From Ascaphus truei (Eukaryota; Chordata; Amphibia; Anura; Ascaphidae): a stretch of 64,000 nucleotides of DNA. Position 1 is the stretch's first letter. Each line of letters opens with the position of its first letter. Shown piece after piece: positions 45,965 to 56,530 of the stretch. The notes below the pieces were generated by a model, which worked only from the letters and a program-made list of their open reading frames with translations, made no database searches and had not been told where the DNA came from. The position numbers and the translations under genes are program-made. The stretch spans positions 116,405,356 to 116,469,355 of the forward strand of contig CM071568.1 of NCBI GenBank assembly GCA_036426205.1. Direction: 5' to 3'.

Positions 45965-45965
45965 C
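45853..45965 (+). repeat. GT / GTGC microsatellite
   Basis: (GT)n with an internal (GTGC)n block at about 45910-45938. Confidence 0.95.
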
Positions 45966-46420
45966 AAAAGAAGTGCTAGTGAGCATAGCTAAATATATAC
46001 AACAAAAAAAAAACAAGGATGCTCACAGCTACTTCCAGTGTGACAAAAATACACAGTACAATACCTATATATTCTCTTGAAAAATGGTCATTTAGTTTAA
46101 CCCTCTGGCCAAAGCGTCTTAAGCCGTCTGCCACTTCAAGGCATGACCGTTAGCAGGTTCTAACACTACTTGAGTTAAAATTCTTATTTACCTGTATAAT
46201 TACAGGAAGAATGATCTGCATTGGATCTGTCGTATCCAAGCAAAATGAAACTGACCTGCCAACTTGGAAAGTGTACCATCACTCTTACTGTGCTAGTGAA
46301 TCAATCACTGATGCAACAACTTTGGTGTACAGTTCTGGAAGCACCTTGTTAGAGAAATATGATCTGCTTGGGATGGTCCAACATGGCTTGCAACGTTCAA
46401 TAAGCTCTCTACAGGCCTCA
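45966..46420 (+). repeat. Diverged copy of the 61.7-kb tandem repeat
   Basis: GGTCATTTAGTTTAACCCT, AAGGCATGACC and GCAGGTTCTAACACTA occur in the same order as in 61800-61930 and 62280-62380. Non-coding. Confidence 0.65.
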
Positions 46421-46745
46421 GATTAAAAAAATTGAATGGCAACAATTCTATAGCAAGCATTTTAGCTAAATAGCCGTTCAGCACTAGAGATCTTTCATGG
46501 TTGTGGTGGAATTTATTCTCCTTATCAAATGCTTCCCTAACTGTGGGCTACTGCTGTTGCATTGGGTACTGCATACCAGGCTGCTTGTACTAGTACTAGA
46601 TGAATTATCACTTACAACATCATGTCTGCTTTGCAAACTCATGTTGCACAGGAGAGTATGTTTAGCTCCCACGCAGCCATATTCATCATCATCATGACTG
46701 CTATTGGTCATGATCACCCTATTACACCAAAATTATCCAAACAGA

Positions 46746-49700
46746 TGTAGCCATGTGTACAATTGGTGTACATATCTCTCTCTTACTGTGCAGTAACTCC
46801 TGTTAAAAAGGCAGGGTTGCCAGTAGTCATCATGGAGGTTTGCCCTCAACCCCTATGATGTGTATGATAGTAGCAAAGGAAGTGACAGCATGCTCTGTGT
46901 CCACTATTAGTGACACAGAGGTGGGTCTTTCTGCAAGCTGATATATTGCACAGCACTTCCTAAAGTTAGTCTGTTCAGTGAGAGTCATGTGGAGTGTCTG
47001 CAACAGTGTTGCAGGGTGTCAGAGCAGAGCCAGACAGTGCAGTGTCTGATGCAAGAGCTGTGAGGCTGTGCAGCTGAAGTGGCAGAGAGACAAGCTGCTT
47101 ACAAACTGTGCCCAGGGACCTTAAGGGGAGAGGTGGACAACCTATTTAATTAGGAGGAGCAGAAGGAACCTTCCTCAAGATGGTCAACCCCAAGATGAGC
47201 GGCTAAGTACGACCGCTATGATGGGCAGTCTGCCTATGGAGATGTCAATAAAGATGCCCTGGTTCAAAAGATCCCTTCTGTGTGAGAGTGAAGTTATTCC
47301 ACAGAAGGATGCACCTGAGAGGAGTTCCCCATCAGATACTTCCCCTGCTGCCACAGAGATCCTGATGGGGTGGAGGCGCTGTAATCGAATGTGAGTAGGA
47401 CTCTAAGCACACTACCTCAGATGCCTGTCATGGTGATTTTCCCCCTTACCAACCAAGCGGGAGACTCAGGAGTCCTGTTGCCAGCAGGTGCACCACACAT
47501 CACACGGACATGTAATGGGGCCAGTAGACCACAGGGGCCAATGTGAGATTGGGTGGGGGCCCGTAAAACCGTTACATTTTTGGAGGCGCTGCTTAGATCT
47601 GTATCAATAGGACAGGCTTTTGCTAGGCACACTAGGAAACAGGGAGAGTGTATGCTGCCAGTCAGTGCTGTGGATGTGGGACGGAGCCTAAGGGTAGCCA
47701 GAGTATGGTAATATACTTGTCTAGGGCGACCTAGGATCCTGAGCGGAGTACAGTGGATCTGGAGACAGGACTATAGCTGTTCTAGTCACCTTGAGGCAGC
47801 TAGTTGCCATGCTCATGAGAATAGCCTGGTTAACGTGGGTCAGGAATTCTAGAGAGGACCTGCACTAGAGGTAGCCAACATTAGGTAGATGCCCCAGTAC
47901 TGCATGGGAGAAGCCAGAGTACTCTAGCCAGGAGCCAGGACACTTACCGTAGAGCACATTCTGGAGGAAGGTGGACACAGCATACACAGAGAGAGTGAGC
48001 CTGTCCTGAGGTAGTGCAACAGGAGTCAAACGTACATTAGATACATGTAGGTGGTGCACTGGCATTCTTCATTGCATCGAAATGGCAGCTGCCCCGCATA
48101 GACGAGCACCATGTGTGATAGTAGAAATTACAAAGAAAAGATGGCGACAGCAAGAGGTGAAGTTCCGCGCGGTGCGGAGAATCAAAGATGGCGGCCAGCG
48201 CCAGACGGAGAGATTGCACGTAGTGTGTATACCACAGAGGAGTGAGTTGCAGAAGGGACTTTTGCAAGCATGTTATGGAGTGGCGCCAAGTCTGTGGCCG
48301 CGCCGTTTTTGTCCTGCCTAGGATCCCGGGGTGCTACCCTGGAGGACAGTGTTGACGACAATGTTGTAATGGAGAACCTGATAGCCAGACGGTGATCCCA
48401 AGACAAAAATCTACTTCAGTTGCTATAGTGAATGGCCGTGCAAACCAAGATGGCGGTTCCCGCTTGCCTGGGAGACCGCATGGGCCGAGTGCAGAGAATT
48501 GTGCAAATGCAAAGATTGCAAGAAGTTGGCCGGGATTGGCGCCAAGTAAAGAACCCCACCCTGTTGGGGGTAATGGCGCAAAAGCTGTGGCCGCACCCTC
48601 CTCGACTGTGACAGGCTCAGAGCCAATTATGGGTCACCCTGTGAATCTGTGGGACCCTCCCCAAATATTCACCAGGGGGAGGGGTCTCTATCTCTGCCAA
48701 TCAAGACCCGAGTTGTCTGAGGGAGGAGCTGGATGTGAACTTCCTGTCCCTCAGTTGCGAGGAGCTGGTGAACAGGAGAGACCACTGTGCAAAGTGTCTC
48801 CCTTAACCAGTACTACAAAGAACGAGATGGACATTGGGGTATACCCCTATTCATTGCCCGGAGGCTTCCTGGTAGTAAAAGCTGGGGACAAAGTGACATT
48901 GCGGTGCCTGTGTATGCAGTGAAGGTTGCCCGGCGGAGAAGCCAGTACCACGGCGAGGTGTCCCCAATGTGGCATCTACTATCTGTGGGCCGTACAGCCC
49001 TTTGTGCCGGGGCAGACTGTGGAGGAGGGCGGAGAAACAGCCAAGCTGATGGCTGAAGTCTCTCAACAAGTCAAGACAGAGAAACCTGATCCCGGAGAAT
49101 GGGGATCGCTATTGATGGTAGCTATGGAGCAGAAGGACACTGGGGTCTGCAACCGCAGCGAGAACCCGGAACCTCACTGGCAGTCCCCTGTGGAGGTACC
49201 GCTACCCGTGTCGGAGACCGCTTCATCGGAGGAGGAGCAAGCCAGTCCGACATTGATGGTGATGCGCCTACCGGCGGGCCACTACAGCAGTGCGGGAAAA
49301 GAACCAGCACTTACCTGCGAAGCAGCGGAGCTGAATCCCGAGGTGCCAAGATCACCTGTGTGGAGGCAACCAGAGTAGAGGAGTCCCACGGCCGAGGTGA
49401 TTTCCAACGTGGAAGGCGGAAAAGAAACCATCCCAAGCCGAAGGAGCGGCGAGACACACCCTTACCCTCCACAGGCATCGATGGCGGCGACGGCAAAGGA
49501 AGGCCCAACCAAGGCCCAAGCGGAGCAGTGGGAAGAACCATCACATCCGGCGGCGGATGTCGAATTGAAGGAAGAGGTTCCGGTGGGGAACCCAACCCAA
49601 GATGGCGCCTCATCCCACGAGAACGATGACGTCACTTCTGGTGGCCACAGCGGAGCCGACCGGAAGCTGCTGTCGCCGCCGATGATCGACACCAGTCTGT

Positions 49701-51579
49701 CCCAGGAAGACATGGACAGGTGTCGGCAAGCGGTGAAGAAGCAGGGCAGCAAAAAGAATTGTGAGCCTGCTCTATCCAAGAAGCCACTGTCCCCTGAGGT
49801 AGGCCGTGACCTAACCCAAGTCAAGGACTTTACCCCGGACACTGTTGCTGCCCCGGCCCCAGCCCAGAGTCACTTAGCCCATGCCATAGCCCCTATCCAT
49901 GCTCCAGCTATTTCGGGTCCCTGCCATAGTCACTGTGGGTCATTGGGTAAATGAGAAGGCCCCAAGCCACTTACGGATTACCGGTGCGGGGTGGGTTTGG
50001 TTCCGGACTCTGGGGTTACTACAAATGTTGTGCCTATTGTGTCTGTTGCCCGGGTAAAACCCTATGTGCCTCCAGTGTCGGCAAGAGTTGCCAGGAATCG
50101 CCAAAAGTTATTACTTTATTTTCACCATCCATGGGAGGGAGAAATTGAGTTTGAGATGGTTTCCACTGATGAGGATAGGGGATATAGTTCTGATGATGAG
50201 GAAAGATCAGACTAGGAGAATTGGGATACTGATAGTTCCATAGAAAATTGGGATCGTGAAATATCAGATGAGAATTGGTATAATGAGACAGAAATGATAG
50301 TTTACATCTCCAGGAGATGCCTTAAGGAAGTATATGGGCATGATCCTCTCAGTCCACTAGCATCCAGGCAGGAATTATGGGCTGATTGTGGGTGTCCAGT
50401 ATGTCACCCAGAGTGTTATAGTCTTTCTATTCTAAACCCAGTGGATCATGCTGTGCGCAGGCCACCTTAAGAGGGTATGGTAGTACGAGAGATATCGTGA
50501 GGGTAAGGTAGTAAAGAAACCTGATCTCAGGCATCAGTATTAAATGGATACTCCATCAGGGAGTAATCCTGGTTGTACACCATCTAAGTTAGGATTATCT
50601 GGTTATATGTACTGTATGGAAATGCGTTCATCATAATGTATTGTATTGTTATGTTTTGCAGTTGCCTCTGAAGGAAGGTTCAGCAAATTTAGGTCCCAGC
50701 CGGGAAGTTGGGATCCACCAGGGGGAGAATTTAGCCATGTATAAAATTGGTGTACATATCTCTCTCTTACTGAGCAGTAACTCCTGTTAAAAGCGCAGGG
50801 TTGGCAGTAGTCATCATGTAGGTAAGCCCTCGACCCTGTGATGTGTAAGATAGTAGCAAAGGAAGTGACAGCATGCTCTGTGTCCACTATTAGTGACACA
50901 GAGGTGGGTCTTTCTGCAAGCTGATATATCTCACAGCACTTCCTAAAGTTAGTCTGTTCAGTGAGAGTCATGTGGAGTGTCTGCAACAGTGTTGCAGGGT
51001 GTCAGAGCAGAGCCAGACAGTGCAGTGTCTGATGCAAGAGCTATGAGGCTGTGCAGCTGAAGTGGCAGAGAGACAAGCTGCTTACACACTGTGCCCAGGG
51101 ACCCGGCACAGCTGTGGTCTCCCTTAAGGGGAGAGGTGGAAAACCAATTTAATTAGGAGGAGCAGAAGGAACCTTCCTCAAGATGGTCAACCCCAAGATG
51201 AGCGGCTAAGTATGACCGCTATGATGGGCAGTCTGCCTATGGAGATGCCAATAAAGATGCCTTGGTTCAAAAGATCCCTTCTGTGTGAGAGTGAAGTTAT
51301 TCCACAGAAGGATGCACCTGAGAGGAGTTCCCCATCAGATACTTCCCCTGCTGCCACAGAGATCCTGATGGGGTGGAGGTGCTGTAACCGAATGTGAGTA
51401 GGACTCTAAGCACTCTACCTCAGACGCCTGTCATGGTGATATTCCCCCTTACCAACCAAGCGGGAGACTCAGGAGTCCTGTTGCCAGCAGGTGCACCACA
51501 CATCACACAGACATGTAATGGGGCCAGTAGACCACAGGGGCCAATGTGAGATTGGGTGGGGGCCCATAAAACCGTTACA
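46746..51579 (+). mobile_element. LTR retrotransposon with unrecognised ORF, plus orientation
   Basis: LTRs 46746-47576 and 50731-51579 match over their lengths; the right one has an extra GGCACAGCTGTGGTCTCCCT segment. LTR ends are TG...CA on the left copy. CAGA lies at 46742-46745 and 51580-51583, consistent with a 4-bp target duplication. The primer-site-like TGGAGGCGCTGCTTAGAT begins at 47581 and the polypurine tract CCAGGGGGAGAAT precedes the right LTR at 50718. There is no RT, RNase H or integrase. The primer-site and polypurine sequences are nearly those of the element at 35738-41083, so the two are related in mobilisation machinery. Confidence 0.85.
48082..50215 (+). pseudogene. Unrecognised ORF of the plus LTR element (three in-frame stops)
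   Basis: One frame is continuous from 48392 to 50215 (608 codons) except for stops at 48920 (TGA), 49376 (TAG) and 49952 (TGA). A second frame (48082-48321, MAAAPHRRAPCVIVEITKKR) precedes it. Features: Pro/Glu/Ser-rich linkers, a CPQCGIYYLW stretch near 48975, and an acidic end (STDEDRGYSSDDEERSD) after YFHHPWEGEIEFEM. The persistence of one frame this long, with few stops, suggests it once encoded protein. I cannot assign it; gag-like or captured host gene are both possible. Confidence 0.55.
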
Positions 51580-51589
51580 CAGACATGAT

Positions 51590-51744
51590 CATATTTATTG
51601 GCACCATAAGACAATGGTGATTGTGTAGGAGGTGACTGAAGCCATTAACCTATTGTCACCTTTTCCACCTGCGAAATTATACTGTGTTGTTTGATTGCGG
51701 CAAACCCCCTTTGTCGTATGCAGGCTATCTAAGGTTGCCTGCCA
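51590..51744. other. Short spacer between the LTR element and the BED-finger remnant
   Basis: Contains the trailing sequence of the BED-finger frame after its stop, and otherwise nothing. Confidence 0.4.
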
Positions 51745-53044
51745 CTATGTGTGGTGGTGATGGGATATTTGACCTCTTAAAGAAGATGTCCAAAGATTGG
51801 TACCTGGCTTTCCCCTTTTCACAACTGTTCTACATAAGCAACATGTAGCTGTAAGACGATCCTTTGAGAGTTTAAAATAACGCCACACATTGGCTTTTGT
51901 TGTTGTATTTGCATATGAATTGGCAACGGGTGACGTAACTATGGTTTGTTGACGATCATGGGAATTTAATCGCCGTCTATGTTGTGGTGCAGGTGGTGTT
52001 AGCCCTGGGGGGTCCACATCATCCTCATTATTATTACAACTACCAGATCTACAATTGGTTAATTGTCATAATGATGATGATGATGATGACGGCATCTGTT
52101 TAACAGAGCGTGCTGTTGTTGATGCAGATAAAGAGGAAGGAAACATCAATGTACATGATGTTGATGATGAAAGCTTCTGTTGATTGAATACTAAATATAC
52201 AGGGTAGTTGTTATTATTAATATTAATTCTTGTATTGATCGCTTTACTGATCATTGAATCTGTATTTTCACAATCGTGAAGAGCGATCACATTATCATTA
52301 CTTTTATCAGAAACATCATATTCATCTTCATTGACCTACTGCTGCGGCCAAGTTTATTCGAGCATTTGCCCGTTCTTGGCCGCAGCAGTAGCCTGGTGCG
52401 CGCCCGAGTGTGACGGGCGCGCGCCGAAGCAGCGGAAGAGCGCCCTCCGATCGGGGCGCTCTCCCTACCGCTGCCGGGTCCGCCGGGTCCCCCGGAACCC
52501 CCTGCCGCCATCCCGCAGATCGCGGGACACCAGGGCTCCCTCGGGGAGCCCTGTACGCGCGTGCAGGGGGCGCAGGCTCCCGAAGACGCGTGACCGCGCG
52601 TCTATGACGCGCGGCACGCCGAGGGGCGGCCACTAGCAAGCCGGGAAATCTCCTGGCTTGCGGTACCGACCACACTGCAATAAAGTGTGTCGGTACTGTA
52701 GGAACTTCCACCACCACCACAAGTGCCATTTAAATCACAGTCTTTAACCGCATCAGCAACATTCTCCTCATCATCAGAATCCTCATTCATACCAATAGAA
52801 AATTGAAAAGATTATTCATCAAATTCACCTTCTGCTCCTCAAAGTTATCAAGTACCTGTGATTTAATTTGTGACATTGATGACTCTCCTTCTTCAAGAAA
52901 TAACTGTTTTAACAGCTCTTTAGAGTCTAGTAGCCTCAATGTCAGAACTATTTCTGCACTAATTGCTTTTGTGAACTGTGATAAGAAGGAAAAGTCTTTT
53001 GAAAATGACAATAGTGGTGGGCATGTTGTTTGTACTGGCTGCAC
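51745..53044 (-). pseudogene. BED-type zinc-finger (hAT-like transposase) N-terminal remnant
   Basis: Near the 3' side (minus) is NVWRYFKLSKDRLTATCCLC followed by KRGKPGTNLWTSSLRGQISH and HHH. This is a BED finger with the C-x2-C pair and downstream histidines, as in ZBED proteins and hAT transposases, which use it to bind DNA. Upstream minus sequence includes an acidic stretch (NEDSDDEENVADAV, 52790 region) and, across the hairpin insertion, VNEDEYDVSDKSND. Stops (one at the insertion site, one after a poly-Ser run near 52066) and the missing catalytic part make it a remnant. The 53044-52787 frame (LLKQLFLEEGESSMSQI) may be its N-terminus or something else. Confidence 0.65.
52339..52698. mobile_element. 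360-bp GC-rich hairpin-chain element, copy 2
   Basis: Inverse orientation relative to copy 1, identical length, flanked by TA at 52337-52338 and 52699-52700. It has the same hairpins in reverse order. GCAAGCC(A/G)GGA shows one transition that breaks a pair, and GGCGCGCGCCCG has one transition. One end reads CAGTACCGACACACTTTATT and itself folds (AGTGTGTCGGTAC with GTACCGACCACACT). It sits inside the BED-finger frame, so both known copies landed in transposon coding sequence. Confidence 0.9.
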
Positions 53045-53870
53045 TAATAGTCTCAGGCACAGCCATGGCTGCCGAGAGGGGGGGCAGCCGGGACAAGTGT
53101 CCTGGCCCGGTCATTGCAGGGGGCCAGGGGGCCAGACAAAGCAGTTGCTGCAGGGCCCTGACTCACCCCACCTGCCTGAAGGCCTCTTACTCTCTCTTTC
53201 TCACCCCGGGCCCTCTGACATAAGCGTGACATGCCTCTCTGACATCGGTGCACCAGAAGTAAGCTTGACCCAGCTTCCGGCGCACGGCGGTATGAGTGGG
53301 AGGCCGGCGTGTGCTGATGCACTGAAGTAAGAGGGCCCAATGTGGGACAGAGAGAGGAAAAGGCTTGAAGGTGGGAAGTGCCTGGTCCCGGCGGCAACTG
53401 CTCTGTCTGGCCGCCGGATCCCCCTGGCAGTCAACGCCCCTCCGGCAGTCACCGGTGCTTCCCCCCACCCCCCGGCAGTTAACAGCCACTACTCCTGACA
53501 CTTAATGGCCATCATCCCTGCTGCCAATGCTACCCTCCTTTGCAGTCAACCACCCCCTCCCCAGCAGTCAACACTCCTTTCCCCCTGGCTGTCAACGGCC
53601 CCCTGCTGGCAGTTACTAGTGCCCCCCCCCCCCCGCCCCGGGCCCCCCCCCCCCCAACAGACGCCGGCCCCCCCCCCCCCCGGCAGTCACCAGCCATCCT
53701 GCAGCCACTGGACCTCCTGCACTAGCCCTCACTGTGGGCCCCACTCACAGTCACCGCCCCCCATGAAGTCGCTGCTCCCCCACAGTCATCACCCAGCCCC
53801 CACAGTCACTGCCCCCCCCCCCCCCCCCCCCCCTACCCCCACAGTCACTGGCCCTCCTGCAGCCATCGTG
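53045..53870. repeat. GC-rich low-complexity stretch with poly-C runs
   Basis: 53080-53480 is GC-rich with overlapping open frames on both strands; 53610-53840 holds several C runs of 10 or more bases and CAGTCA-spaced proline-rich text. The proline-rich open frame 53505-54017 is a product of this composition. No gene is supported. Confidence 0.6.
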
Positions 53871-53889
53871 TCTGGCCTGACCATCCCCA

Positions 53890-54115
53890 AGGTAAGTCTA
53901 TTTTTTATATATGTATTTGGGTGGGAGTATTTTTTATATGTATTGTTTTTTTTATATATATGGGGGGGTTTATATGTATTGATGTATTTTTTTAGATGTA
54001 TTGGGTCTTTTTTTTAGATATGTTAGATGTATTTGGGTGGATTTTATATGCATTTAGGTGGGTTTTATATGTATTTGGGTGGGTTTTATATGTGTTGGAG
54101 TTTTTTTTCTTACAT
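53890..54115 (+). repeat. Degenerate minisatellite, TTTATATGTATTTGGGTGGG-like unit
   Basis: Roughly 20-25-bp units built from TATATGTATT and GGGTGGG(TTT), most regular at 54015-54095. Confidence 0.75.
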
Positions 54116-54301
54116 GTGTAACACGTGTTTCCCCCCCCCCCCCAACCTCACTTAGGGACCAGTGTGTGGAAGTGGGCGCATTACCTCGCTGTACCTTTTG
54201 TAGTAACCAAAGCCTCAGCAGCCAGCTTTGCAGTTCTAGGTTGAAGATCACGTGTGGCTATCTACCAGGAACATCCGTCTGAAATTCCTTCTCTGAATCT
54301 C

Positions 54302-54699
54302 GGGCCCAGGTTTATAGGTCCCTACAAATTTGTGATACAAGTATATTTGGTCACATTTAAATTGGAGCTACCAGATACCCTAAAGATTCCTCCATCTTCC
54401 ATGTGTCTCTCCTAAAGGTGGTGGTCTGCAACAACTCCTCTACTGCTCCTACCCTCCCAGGCCCAGTTCTGGTAGATGGCCAAGTGGAGTATGTAACTCG
54501 TAAAATTTTGGATTACCGTAGATCTCGAGGCAGTTTCCAGTACCTTGTATCTTGGAGGGGATATGGTCCAGAGGAGAATTCTTGGGTGAAGGCTAGTGAT
54601 GTCCACGCTTCCTCCTTGATCCAAGGTTTCCACCGGAGGGTCCCTGACAAGCGCGGGTTAAATCGAACAGAGATCGATTCTGGAGGGGTGGTACTATGA
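54302..54699 (+). pseudogene. Ty3/Gypsy chromovirus integrase C-terminus with chromodomain
   Basis: GPRFIGPYKFVIQVYLVTFK and LELPDTLKIPPS (54302-54393) are the integrase C-terminal region that usually reads PRFIGPF..LPxxLRIPxxFHVSLLKP. After a one-base shift, FHVSLLK leads to the chromodomain: VEYVTRKILDYRRSRGSFQY, LVSWRGYGPEENSWV, ASDVHASSLIQGFHRR. Chromodomains steer chromovirus integration to chromatin marks. The stop is at 54697-54699. The rest of pol is absent upstream; C-rich sequence and the minisatellite lie there instead. Confidence 0.9.
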
Positions 54700-55115
54700 G
54701 GTTTGGCAAAATCCTTCCGGGTTTTCACATTCCGGTTCAGAATTTTGCTCTTGCTCGCCCTCTGTGGCTGGATCGTCCATTTTTGCTCCTGGCAACTTCC
54801 TTTAAAAGGACAGTAAGTTGCCAAGCAAAGTTCCAGTTTCTTTCTGTGTTCATGCAACGCGTTTATGCTTTTTGTCTCTCACGTTACCAGCCCGCCCTGA
54901 CCATTGTAAGTACCTCAACTAACCTTTGATTTCAGCCTGCCTCGACCTCTATCCACACCGACTACACAACTCTGCTGTCAGCCCTGACCTTTGGCTTACG
55001 ACTCACTACTCTATCAGGACTCTGTCCCTTGAGCTCAGGTCTGTTCTTTCACATTCTTACCTCAGCCCTGCGCTCCATTTCGTGCTTGAGACGAGCATCA
55101 TTACAGTCGCTCCCC
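54690..55115 (+). mobile_element. Probable 3' LTR of the Gypsy element
   Basis: The purine-rich GGAGGGGTGG just before 54694 fits a polypurine tract; the sequence after it (TATGAGGTTTGGC... to a CATTACA near 55106-55112) is of LTR size and non-coding. No partner LTR is in the window, so the end is inferred. Confidence 0.5.
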
Positions 55116-55133
55116 AAAAGTGTACAAGTAGAT

Positions 55134-56530
55134 AATTAGTCATTACTAAGATAGAAAATAATGCTGCAGTACAGCATTAGATAAATGGATAGTTTTTAAG
55201 CCGAGAATGCCATTGCCAAAAACGGTCAGCCCCCGGTGATAGGCTGAGGACCCTGTCACACACCCAGGGACAGCCAATGAGACTGACAGGTGTTAATGTC
55301 CTAATTAATGGAATCTATATACCTATCCATCCATCCATCTATCTATGTATATAAGCTTAAGGATGTCTGCACATCTCTCTGTGATAGGCTGAATGGCCTG
55401 TCACTCACCCAGAGACAGCCAGTGAGAATGCACATCCCTCCTCTTCTGTGAATAGAATAGAGAGCAGTCTGCACATGGGACAGGAGGGAGTGCAAAGAGA
55501 GGAGAGAAGAGACAGCAAGGTAAGTATGAGGAGGAAACAGAGAGACATCAATGAGATGAGGATGAGAGGAGGGAGTGTAGTGTGCATACAGAGACACAGT
55601 AAGGCAGGGAGTGCAAAGAGAAGAGAGAGAAAGTTCAACGAGGAGTCGGGTATGATGGAGGAGAGAGTAAGGGGACAAGAGACAGCAAGGCATTACAGGG
55701 AGGGGTGAAAACAGAGTAATTTTTAATTAATAACCTTTCAGAACTCCTAGATAGGCGTATGATACATCGGGTAGAGCTAGTTACTCTGAAAATGCTCTGG
55801 AACTGCACATTTATTAGATTATCCTTGGGATTATTTTTTTACAGAAATATCAAGACTGTTTTATAATAATAATATAACTGCTGCTCTCTATACAGTATAT
55901 ATTACAATGAATAATAGACTACAATCAGTCACAGTAATAATTATAACGAATCAAGTGGGCAGCATCAAGCAGACCCAGAGCCCTGGGCCCACTGTAGTAC
56001 ATGAAAGAAAGTCCAAAGAGAGCCAGACAATGACAGCTGGATATAATTATTTATGAATAATGCCTGCCTACTGGTACTGGTTTAATGCTGTAGCTGGGTG
56101 GGTGGCACTTGTCTTAGATCAATAACATGTATACTTTTGTACACTAGAGTGATTGTTTATTGTGACTAGTGTCACTGAGCATTAAAGCAGCTCCCTTTGT
56201 TGCACGCATTGTAATTACTAGGATAGAAAATAAAGCTGCAGTACAGCACTGGATACATGGATAGCTTTTTAGCTCAGACTTCCATTTGCATAGACTGTCA
56301 CAATTAGTCTGAAAATGCTCTGGAATTGCAATCTTATTAGCTTATTTTTGGTATGAATGTTTCCCAGAAATATCAAGACGTGGTCTTATAGTATAACTGC
56401 TTTTCTCTCTCGCTCCCACTCTCGCTCTCTTTTGCTCTCTCTCTCGCTCTTCGAGTGAATAATAAACTACAATCAGTCACAGTAATAATAATCACATGTG
56501 CAGCATGAAGGATCGGAGCCCGGAGACCTC
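55134..56530 (+). repeat. Diverged local duplication
   Basis: Three blocks occur twice in the same order: GCTGCAGTACAGCA with its flanks (55160 and 56235), CTGAAAATGCTCTGGAA (55787 and 56310) and CTACAATCAGTCACAGTAAT (55919 and 56468). A CATC/ATCT microsatellite lies at 55326-55350. Non-coding. Confidence 0.7.

Noticed and set aside
53505..54017. Proline-rich secreted or structural protein
   Set aside because: It follows poly-C runs and CAGTCA-spaced low complexity and continues into the TATATG minisatellite; no domain or signal.
54840..54870. GCAACGCGTTTATGC as a hammerhead block
   Set aside because: ACGCGT alone, without GAAA, core or stems; it lies in the Gypsy LTR.
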